Translations under genes and position numbers: made by a program
In this document: piece by piece, positions 6,006-12,673 of the stretch
Position numbering within the stretch: the stretch's first letter is position 1
Layout of the letters: each line of letters begins with the position of its first letter
Notes under the pieces: model-generated
Database searches by the model: none
What the model saw: only the letters and a program-made list of their open reading frames with translations
What the model was told of the DNA's origin: nothing
Source: Deltaproteobacteria bacterium
GTDB taxonomy: Bacteria > Desulfobacterota > Desulfomonilia > Desulfomonilales > Desulfomonilaceae
Direction: 5' to 3'
Assembly: GCA_016875095.1 (NCBI GenBank)
Contig: VGSG01000036.1
Location: 1 to 37,611, forward strand
Length of the DNA: 37,611 bases

Positions 6006-8744
6006 ATGATCGGCATCGTTTCATACGGCGGTTACATTCCCAAGTTGCGACTGAACCGCATGAGCATATTCCAGAGCATGGGCTGGTTTGCCCCCGCCAT
6101 CATCATGGTGGCTCAGGGCGAGCGGTCGTTCTGCAACTGGGACGAGGATACCCTGACCATGGCGGTTTCCGCGGCTCAGGATTGCCTCAAGGGATTGGAC
6201 AAGAAGGCGGTGGATGCGATCTACCTCTGTTCGACCACGTTGCCCTTCCTTGACCGTCTCAATGCGGGAATCGTCAAGACTGCGCTCAACTTGCGGGACG
6301 ACATGGTCGCGCAGGATGTGGCTTCCAGCCTGCGAGCGGGAACCACAGGCCTGATCACCGCGCTCTCCACCATCGGCAAGAACGGCAATTCGCGGGCGCT
6401 GGTCGTGGCTGCGGACAAACGTGAAGCCAAGGCCGCATACTTCTACGAGATGTGGTTCGGTGACGGCGCGGCTTCCATGCTCGTGGGCGATTCGGACGTG
6501 ATTGCGGAATTCAAGGGCTCGCACTCGGTCGCTCACGATTTCGTGGACCATTTCCGCGGAGAAGGCAAAACCTATGACTACATGTGGGAAGAGCGCTGGG
6601 TCCGTGACGCGGGGTACTCCAAGATCATTCCCGAGGCTGTAACCGGGCTCTTCAATAAGCTCTCCATATCGATGGACGATGTGGACAAGTTCGTCTTCCC
6701 CTGCTTCTTCAAGGCGGAACACCGCAAGATCGCATCACAGCTCGGCGCGCGTGGCGACAAGCTCGTGGACAACATGCACGAAGTCTGCGGCGAAACAGGC
6801 GCCGCGCATCCGCTGGTCATGCTCTCGCAGACTTTAGAGCAAGCCAGGCCGGGAGATCGTATTCTGCTCGCCAGCTTCGGTCAGGGGTGCGATGCGCTCT
6901 ATTTTCAAGCGACGGACAAGATCCTGGACCTGCCCACTCGCACGGGAATCAACGGGTCCCTGGAGAACAAGAAGTCTGTGGATAATTACGCGAAATTCCT
7001 TAAATTCAGGGACCTCATCCAAACTGAAATGGGTATCCGGGCCGAGTGTCCAACACAGACCGCGATGACGGTGATCTGGCGTAAGCGCAAAATGCTCCTG
7101 GGCATGGTGGGCGGCAAGTGCGCCCAGTGCGGCACGCCTCAATTCCCTAGCATGGATATCTGCGTCAATCCTGACTGTCACGCGGCGTACAGCCAGGAAG
7201 ACTACGAGTTTGCGGAAGTGCCGGCCAGGGTGAAGAGTTTCACCGGGGATCTCCTCGCGGTTTCTCTGGACCCGCCTGCGATTTACGGCATGGTCCAGTT
7301 CGAGGGTGGCGGCCGGTACATGGCGGATTTCACCGATTGCGAGCTTGACGATGTGCGTGTGGGGCAGCCGGTGAAACTCGCGTTCAGGAAGCGATACACC
7401 GACAGGGAACGTGGCTTCTCCGGCTATTTCTGGAAGGCGATTCCTCTACCGATGGAAGCTGCGGAAGAGGCTGGGGAAGAAGGCCCCGCGATCGCGTTCG
7501 AAGGCAAGGTCGCGGTGGTCACGGGCGCGGGCGCGGGACTGGGCCGCGCGTATGCCCTGGAGCTGGCAAAACGCGGCGCGAAGGTGGTGGTGAACGACCT
7601 GGGCGGCGCAAGAGACGGAACCGGGTCAGGCTCCGCGGCTGCGGATGCGGTAGTCGCGGAAATCAAGGCCCTGGGCGGGGAGGCCGTGGCGAACTACGAT
7701 TCGGTTTCCACACCCGAAGGCGGTCAGGCGATTATCAAGACTGCGATGGATGCCTTCGGCCGGGTGGACATCCTGATCAACAATGCGGGAATACTCCGAG
7801 ACAAGACCATCGCCAAGATGGATCCCGCGGACTGGAACGCAGTTATGGCCGTGCATCTGAACGGCGCGTACAACGTGACCAGGCCGGCGTTTACCCAGAT
7901 GCGGGAACAGGGCTATGGCCGCATCATCATGACCACGTCGTCCGCGGGCTTGTACGGTAATTTCGGCCAAACCAACTATTCCGGCGCGAAGATGGGCTTA
8001 GTGGGCCTGATGAATACGCTCAAGCTGGAAGGCGACAAGTACAACATCAAGGTGAACTGTATCGCTCCGACCGCGGGCACTCGGCTCACCGAAGACGTGC
8101 TGCCCCCCGATCTGTACGAACGGCTCAAGCCCGAATATGTCACGCCAATGGTGCTGTATCTCTGCTCGGATCGGTCCACGGAAACGGGTATGGTCTTCAA
8201 TGTGGGCCTCGGCCACTTCGATCGTGCGGCGGTGGTTACCGGCAAAGGAGCGGTTGTTGGTGACGGCGTAACTCCTCCCACCCCGGAAGAGATCCACCAA
8301 AGCTGGGACGCGATCAACTCAATGAGCGGCGCGGCCGAATCGTACAACGCGACCGCGGCCTTGGGAGACATGCTGAATGCCTTCACTCCGAAGGCGGAAG
8401 GCGCGAAGGAGCCGGCCGGCGGAGGGTTGACGGTTAACAGCGTCTTCGACTCCATGCCTCAAGCTTTCCAGGCTGATAAAGCTTCGGGAGTCAATGTGGT
8501 GTTTCAGTACAAGATTTCCGGCCCCGGTGGCGGCGAGTGGCACGTGGAGATCAAGGAAGGGAGCTGCCAGGTGGCTCAGGGCAAGCACGAAAAACCCACC
8601 ACCACGATTCTCATGTCGGATCAGGATTTTCTGGCGCTCATTCGCAAAGAGCTGCCCGCGATGCAGGCGTTCACCACGGGGAGACTGAAGGTCGAAGGCG
8701 ACATCATGAAATCGCAGCTTATCGAGAAGCTCTTCAAGTTCTAG
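6006..8744 (+). CDS. HMG-CoA synthase-like / DUF35 zinc-ribbon OB / SDR / SCP2 fusion
   Basis: A 912-residue four-part protein. Residues ~1-345 resemble thiolase-superfamily condensing enzymes of the HMG-CoA synthase/KAS III type. Residues ~365-480 are a DUF35 acyl-CoA-associated module with a zinc ribbon (C372, C375, C386, C391) followed by an OB-fold. Residues ~498-740 are an SDR (T-G-A-G-A-G-L-G 506-513, N-N-A-G 592-595, S645, Y658, K662), and ~806-912 an SCP2 domain. The SDR-SCP2 half is closely similar to that of the preceding gene. By eye the HMG-CoA synthase nucleophile position falls in S-S-L-R-A-G-T-T (residues 107-114) with no Cys, and the expected Glu and His are not apparent either, so the head may not be a Claisen condensing enzyme. 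An AGGGGAG site precedes the ATG. The SDR and SCP2 assignments are firm. The reaction of the head is unknown. Confidence 0.87.
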   Translation: MIGIVSYGGYIPKLRLNRMSIFQSMGWFAPAIIMVAQGERSFCNWDEDTLTMAVSAAQDCLKGLDKKAVDAIYLCSTTLPFLDRLNAGIVKTALNLRDDMVAQDVASSLRAGTTGLITALSTIGKNGNSRALVVAADKREAKAAYFYEMWFGDGAASMLVGDSDVIAEFKGSHSVAHDFVDHFRGEGKTYDYMWEERWVRDAGYSKIIPEAVTGLFNKLSISMDDVDKFVFPCFFKAEHRKIASQLGARGDKLVDNMHEVCGETGAAHPLVMLSQTLEQARPGDRILLASFGQGCDALYFQATDKILDLPTRTGINGSLENKKSVDNYAKFLKFRDLIQTEMGIRAECPTQTAMTVIWRKRKMLLGMVGGKCAQCGTPQFPSMDICVNPDCHAAYSQEDYEFAEVPARVKSFTGDLLAVSLDPPAIYGMVQFEGGGRYMADFTDCELDDVRVGQPVKLAFRKRYTDRERGFSGYFWKAIPLPMEAAEEAGEEGPAIAFEGKVAVVTGAGAGLGRAYALELAKRGAKVVVNDLGGARDGTGSGSAAADAVVAEIKALGGEAVANYDSVSTPEGGQAIIKTAMDAFGRVDILINNAGILRDKTIAKMDPADWNAVMAVHLNGAYNVTRPAFTQMREQGYGRIIMTTSSAGLYGNFGQTNYSGAKMGLVGLMNTLKLEGDKYNIKVNCIAPTAGTRLTEDVLPPDLYERLKPEYVTPMVLYLCSDRSTETGMVFNVGLGHFDRAAVVTGKGAVVGDGVTPPTPEEIHQSWDAINSMSGAAESYNATAALGDMLNAFTPKAEGAKEPAGGGLTVNSVFDSMPQAFQADKASGVNVVFQYKISGPGGGEWHVEIKEGSCQVAQGKHEKPTTTILMSDQDFLALIRKELPAMQAFTTGRLKVEGDIMKSQLIEKLFKF

Positions 8745-8784
8745 GAACGCTTTCAAGGCCGAGGCGTTTTGGGAAGAATCGGCC

Positions 8785-8818
8785 GGGGAAGCCCCTTTTT
8801 GCAAAAAGGGGCCTCCCC
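8785..8818 (+). terminator. strong 16-bp hairpin downstream of the fusion genes
   Basis: GGGGAAGCCCCTTTTT, a GC loop, then AAAAAGGGGCCTCCCC pair along 16 bp with one mismatch. It lies 41 nt after the stop codon. It lacks a downstream T tract, so it may be a dispersed palindromic repeat or an attenuating/mRNA-stabilising hairpin rather than a classical terminator. Confidence 0.5.
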
Positions 8819-8849
8819 GGACCCCTCCACCAAAAACTCCTAGGCTATG

Positions 8850-8868
8850 CAAGCGCTTCCAGCGCTTG
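8850..8868. repeat. short dyad CAAGCGC-TTCCA-GCGCTTG
   Basis: Perfect 7-bp arms with a 5-nt spacer, in the 256-nt gap between the second fusion gene and the thiolase gene. It could be an operator for the downstream genes; nothing else supports that. The rest of the gap (8745-9000) shows no gene. Confidence 0.35.
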
Positions 8869-9000
8869 AGAGATCGGCGCCGTTAAACGTCAGGAACAAG
8901 TAGTGGAAGTTGCGAATAGGCGTTGTAAGGGCGGGTTTCAAACCGTCTCTCACAAAACCTCTTGAGATCACACGGAAATGACCCGCAGGAGGGTTGAGAT

Positions 9001-10206
9001 ATGGCCACAGGAATCAAAGATAAGGTAGCGATCATCGGCATGGGCTGCACCCGTTTCGGGGAACGGTGGGACGTGGGCGCGGAAGAGCTTATGGTCGAAG
9101 CGTACACCGAATGCCTCAAGGACGCGGGGATCGATCCCAAGGAGATCCAAGCCGCGTGGCTAGGGACGTGCATGGACGAGATCAACGTGGGAAAGAGCGC
9201 TCTGCCGCTCTCCATGACGCTCCGGCTTCCGCTCATACCTGTGACGCGAGTCGAGAATTTCTGTGCGACGGGCACGGAAGCGTTTCGCGGCGCGGTGTAC
9301 GCCGTCGCGTCCGGGGCTTACGACATTGCGCTCGCGCTGGGCGTAGAGAAGCTCAAGGATACCGGTTACGGCGGTCTGCCCAATCCCGGTTCCAACTGGG
9401 GTTCGTTGCAATGGCTGTTCTGGCCTAATGTGACCGCTCCGGGCTCGTTTGCGCAGCTCGCCACGGCATACGCGTCCAAATATCGCATCCCAGCCCAAGA
9501 CCTGAAGCGGGCTATCGCGCACGTCTCGGTCAAGAGCCATGCCAACGGAGCGCTCAACGCCAAAGCGCATCTGCGGAAAACCGTGACCGAAGATCAGGTC
9601 ATGGCCGCGCCCATCATTGCGTATCCTCTCGGGCTCTTCGACTGCTGCGGTGTAAGCGACGGCTCCGCCTGCGCGATCGTCACCACCGTGGAGAAGGCCA
9701 AAGAAATGGGATACAAGGACTTCGTAACGGTCAAAGCGCTGCAACTGTCGCTGAGCAGTGGGGAAGAAATGGGTTACAACAACTGGGACGGGGACCATTT
9801 CATCACCACCGCGAAGTGCAGCTCCAAGGCGTACGAAGAGGCGGGCATCACCAATCCCAAAGAAGAAATCAGCATGATGGAGCTGCACGATTGCTTCTCC
9901 ATCACCGAGCTTGTCACATACGAGGATCTCCACATATCCGAACGAGGGAAAGCGTGGCGAGACGCTCTTGACGGGTTTTACGACCGGGACGGCGGCGCAG
10001 TTCCGGCTCAAGTGGATGGCGGACTCAAGTGTTTCGGGCATCCGATCGGCGCGTCAGGGTTACGCATGTTGTACGAGATGTACCTCCAACTGCACGGACG
10101 AGCCGGTGAGCGCCAAATTGAAAATCCTCGATACGGGCTCACTCATAACTTGGGCGGCGTGCCCTTCATGAACGTATGCTGCATCGCGATCATCGGAAAG
10201 TACTGA
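9001..10206 (+). CDS. SCP2/SCP-x-type thiolase (acetyl-CoA acetyltransferase-like)
   Basis: A 401-residue thiolase of the lipid-transfer/SCP-x branch. Nucleophile region V-E-N-F-C-A-T-G-T-E (C88), H-D-C-F-S (H296) and G-H-P-I-G-A-S-G (H347) are present, so the enzyme looks catalytically competent. The expected role is CoA-dependent cleavage of the 3-oxoacyl-CoA made by the upstream dehydrogenase domains. SCP-x thiolases in other organisms favour branched-chain or steroid side-chain substrates and often work with DUF35 proteins. Here a DUF35 module is inside the preceding fusion protein, although that gene is separated by a 256-nt gap. AGGAGG lies 10 nt before the ATG. A retro-aldolase role of the Ltp2 type is less likely because the nucleophilic Cys is kept. 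Confidence 0.9.
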   Translation: MATGIKDKVAIIGMGCTRFGERWDVGAEELMVEAYTECLKDAGIDPKEIQAAWLGTCMDEINVGKSALPLSMTLRLPLIPVTRVENFCATGTEAFRGAVYAVASGAYDIALALGVEKLKDTGYGGLPNPGSNWGSLQWLFWPNVTAPGSFAQLATAYASKYRIPAQDLKRAIAHVSVKSHANGALNAKAHLRKTVTEDQVMAAPIIAYPLGLFDCCGVSDGSACAIVTTVEKAKEMGYKDFVTVKALQLSLSSGEEMGYNNWDGDHFITTAKCSSKAYEEAGITNPKEEISMMELHDCFSITELVTYEDLHISERGKAWRDALDGFYDRDGGAVPAQVDGGLKCFGHPIGASGLRMLYEMYLQLHGRAGERQIENPRYGLTHNLGGVPFMNVCCIAIIGKY

Positions 10207-10332
10207 TAACGGTGTGAGGGCGGCAAAAAGAGAAGATCCAAGATTCCGGGAAACCCTTGTCTTGTGCAAGAAGTGGTTTCCCGGCCCCTTCCCCCAAGAC
10301 TCCCGTGTTCTGGCGCCCCTCGGAGAGGAAAT

Positions 10333-10353
10333 CCCCTCCCCTAGTGGGAGGGG
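10333..10353. repeat. C-rich palindrome flanking the DUF559 gene (left)
   Basis: CCCCTCCC, CTAGT, GGGAGGGG: perfect 8-bp arms. Related palindromes occur at 10733, 10885 and around 21227-21270. Confidence 0.65.
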
Positions 10354-10388
10354 CAGGGGAGGGGGAGGCATCGTTAACGGCACGGCCG

Positions 10389-10766
10389 TTGACAAAGATC
10401 GCCAAGGACCTGCGCCAAGACTCCACTAGAGCGGAGATTATCTTGTGGAGCAGGCTCAAAGCCAAACAACTGGCAGGAATAAAGTTCAGGCGACAACAAC
10501 CTATCGGTCGTTTCATTGTCGATTTCGTCAGTTTTGAAAAACGCGTCATCATCGAGCTGGACGGCGGCCAACATACTGAGAGTCAAGAACGAGACTGCAA
10601 GAGGGATTTCATTGTCGCTGAGGATGGATTCACTGTCCTAAGGTTTTGGAACAACGAGGTGCTGCAGAACCTGGAAGGAGTTCTTGATGCGATCCTGACG
10701 GCCTGCGCTACGCCTCTTTCACCCTCCCCTTCCCCCTCCCATCAAGGGAGGGGAGGTCGGTCTTGA
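10389..10766 (+). CDS. DUF559-domain nuclease-like protein
   Basis: A small protein of the DUF559 family, related to very-short-patch-repair (PD-(D/E)XK-fold) endonucleases. From a TTG start at 10389 it has ~125 residues: R-A-E-I-I-L-W-S-R-L (typical family start), F-R-R-Q-Q-P-I-G-R-F-I-V-D-F (D45) and I-E-L-D-G-G-Q-H (E56, D58, H62), the putative active site. The frame is open to 10257 and the true start is uncertain. The last ~18 residues (S-P-S-P-S-H-Q-G-R-G-G) are the translation of the C-rich palindrome at 10733, so the repeat supplies the C-terminus and stop. DUF559 genes are widespread, poorly understood and often repeat-associated. It interrupts the acyl-CoA cluster and is not expected to take part in it. 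Confidence 0.75.
   Translation: MTKIAKDLRQDSTRAEIILWSRLKAKQLAGIKFRRQQPIGRFIVDFVSFEKRVIIELDGGQHTESQERDCKRDFIVAEDGFTVLRFWNNEVLQNLEGVLDAILTACATPLSPSPSPSHQGRGGRS
10733..10753. repeat. C-rich palindrome flanking the DUF559 gene (right)
   Basis: CCCCTCCC, ATCAA, GGGAGGGG: perfect 8-bp arms, overlapping the 3' end of the DUF559 reading frame. Confidence 0.65.
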
Positions 10767-10884
10767 CGATGCGAGATGTTATTCGAAGGCTGCGCACCTT
10801 TCAGAGACAGCGTAAAGAATGGCCTGCAAAGGCATTCCCAGTGCGGCCTCGCTTGATGAGAAGTCACGGATAGAGAGGATCTCT

Positions 10885-10901
10885 TCTCCCCTGGTGGGAG
10901 A
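10885..10901. repeat. C-rich palindrome, third local copy
   Basis: TCTCCC, CTGGT, GGGAGA with 6-bp arms, embedded in a polypyrimidine-to-polypurine stretch similar to the copies at 10333 and 10733. The surrounding 10767-10991 interval shows no other feature. Confidence 0.55.
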
Positions 10902-10991
10902 GGGTAGGGAGAGGGGGAGCAGGAATCCAAGCAACCTAAGAGGTTTTCACAACAGAGTTATCTCGTCTTCTCGCGTGTGGACGTTGATCCA

Positions 10992-11330
10992 ATGCTTCAG
11001 ATTCGCGTAATCATGAACTCGTCGACCGAAGAGATTCTGGGGTTCAAGACCTGCTGCGGACTTAAGATGTTCGATCAGAATCTGGAAATACTGCTGGCCA
11101 ATCAAGGAAATCAGCCTGTGATCGTGCCGAGCTACTTTGATCTGGAGAGCGAGGCCGGCGCCGAACGCGTCACCGCGGTCATGCCCCACGGCGAACATCG
11201 GATCGAACCGGGCGATATTATGGCCTTCTATTGCACGATGGATGAGTCGAAGTGGAACAAGGCCAGCCGATTGGTGTTCTATGACAGCGGAGGCAATTCC
11301 TATCCGGTGGCTCTCCAAAAGGAGACCTGA
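10992..11330 (+). CDS. conserved-looking small protein of unknown function
   Basis: About 112 residues from the ATG at 10992. A GTG at 10977 and an ATG at 11013 are alternatives, and none has a clear ribosome-binding site. No family is recognised. The sequence alternates hydrophobic and polar residues with many turns (Q-P-V-I-V-P-S-Y-F-D-L-E, I-E-P-G-D-I-M-A-F-Y-C), suggesting an all-beta, soluble cytoplasmic fold. It contains an adjacent Cys pair (K-T-C-C-G-L-K) and no membrane segment or signal peptide. It lies 73 nt before the acyl-CoA dehydrogenase gene on the same strand and may be co-transcribed with it. A role in the pathway is only suggested by position. Confidence 0.6.
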   Translation: MLQIRVIMNSSTEEILGFKTCCGLKMFDQNLEILLANQGNQPVIVPSYFDLESEAGAERVTAVMPHGEHRIEPGDIMAFYCTMDESKWNKASRLVFYDSGGNSYPVALQKET

Positions 11331-11403
11331 GACCAATAGCTTTTCAGACCGAGAAAGAAGATAGCACATACGCCGATTGTAGACCTACCCGCGAGGATCA
11401 GTC

Positions 11404-12546
11404 ATGGAGATCATCAAATACAGCGAAGAGCACCGCATATTCAGGGAAGCGTTACGCAAGTTCTTTGAACGCGAAGTGACCCCTTACGTGGAAGAATGGG
11501 AAGAAGCCGGGATCGTGCCCAGGGCTATCTGGAAAAGGATGGGCGAAAACGGCTTCCTCTGCATGGATGTGCCCGAAGAGTACGGCGGCCTGGGCGCGGA
11601 CTTCCTCTATTCGGTCATCCTCTGTGAGGAACTGGTTCGCACCGGCCATTCGGGGTTGGCTGCCCCTCTCCATAGCGACGTGGTCGTGCCGTATATCACG
11701 GCGTTCGGTTCCGAAGACATCAAGAAGAAGTACCTACCGGGATGCGTTTCCGGCGACATCGTGACAGCGATCGCCATGACCGAACCCAACGCGGGAAGCG
11801 ATCTTGCTGGCATGAGAACCACTGCGGTAGAGGACGGCGACCATGTGGTGATAAACGGCCAGAAGACCTTCATATCCAACGGCATCCTCTGCGACCTGCT
11901 TATCCTCGCAGCCAGAGATCCAAAGGAATCCGATCCCCATCGGGCGATCAGCCTGTACCTGGTGGAGGCGGGGACTCCGGGATTCGATAAGGGCCGGAAG
12001 CTCAAGAAGATAGGCTGGCGCAGCCAAGACACCGCGGAGCTTTTTTTCAACGACTGCCGCATCCCAAAAGAGAATCGTCTGGGCGACAAGGGCGCGGGCT
12101 TCCTGATGATGATGCAGAAGCTCCAGCAAGAGCGGCTCATGGTAGTGGTCTCAGTGGTTCCCGCGGCCGAGTTCATGCTGGAAATGACAATTAAATACTG
12201 CCAAGAACGGACCGCATTCGGTAAACCCATCTCAAAATTCCAGAACTCGCAATTCAAGATCGTGGAAATGGCCACGGAGATCAAGCTGGGCCGAACCTTC
12301 ATGGAAAAACTCGTCATGGACCACATGGAGGGCCGGAACATCGTGGTGGAAGTCTCCATGGCCAAGTACTGGACCACGGAAATGGCCTCTCGCGTGGCCG
12401 ACACCTGCCTGCAACTTCACGGGGGCTACGGATACTGCGAAGAATACCCCATCGCCAGAGCCTGGCGTGACATCAGGGTTACCCAGATTTTTGCCGGCAC
12501 GAACGAAATCATGAAAGGGATCGCGGCAAAATTCATGGGCCTGTGA
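11404..12546 (+). CDS. acyl-CoA dehydrogenase
   Basis: A 380-residue FAD-dependent acyl-CoA dehydrogenase that introduces the 2,3-double bond and passes electrons to electron-transfer flavoprotein. Seen: the flavin/CoA signature A-M-T-E-P-N-A-G-S-D (124-133), Q-E-R-T-A-F-G-K (267-274), and the C-terminal Q-L-H-G-G-Y-G-Y (337-344) and I-F-A-G-T-N-E-I-M (362-370). The position of the medium-chain enzyme's catalytic Glu (E-G-T) is Ala here. As in long-chain and isovaleryl-CoA dehydrogenases, the base is likely supplied by the helix containing E-F-M-L-E-M-T (256-262). This fits bulky or branched substrates. GAGGATC precedes the ATG. It probably catalyses the first oxidation step of the cluster; no etfAB is in the window. 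Confidence 0.93.
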   Translation: MEIIKYSEEHRIFREALRKFFEREVTPYVEEWEEAGIVPRAIWKRMGENGFLCMDVPEEYGGLGADFLYSVILCEELVRTGHSGLAAPLHSDVVVPYITAFGSEDIKKKYLPGCVSGDIVTAIAMTEPNAGSDLAGMRTTAVEDGDHVVINGQKTFISNGILCDLLILAARDPKESDPHRAISLYLVEAGTPGFDKGRKLKKIGWRSQDTAELFFNDCRIPKENRLGDKGAGFLMMMQKLQQERLMVVVSVVPAAEFMLEMTIKYCQERTAFGKPISKFQNSQFKIVEMATEIKLGRTFMEKLVMDHMEGRNIVVEVSMAKYWTTEMASRVADTCLQLHGGYGYCEEYPIARAWRDIRVTQIFAGTNEIMKGIAAKFMGL

Positions 12547-12673
12547 GAGACGTACAGAATTCAGCGGACCCCCTTTTCCCGCAAGATTCCGCACTCGAAG
12601 TGCGCCGTACCATAAGATCAACGGTTTTCAGTGCAACGTGGCTAGCCCACATCAGCCATTGGAGGGAGTGGTT

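Noticed and set aside
6021-6722. Long - strand frame opposite the HMG-CoA-synthase-like head
   Set aside because: Antisense shadow without any family motif or ribosome-binding site.
9160-10041. Long - strand frame opposite the thiolase gene
   Set aside because: Antisense to a clear thiolase; Arg/His/Gly-rich composition typical of shadow frames.
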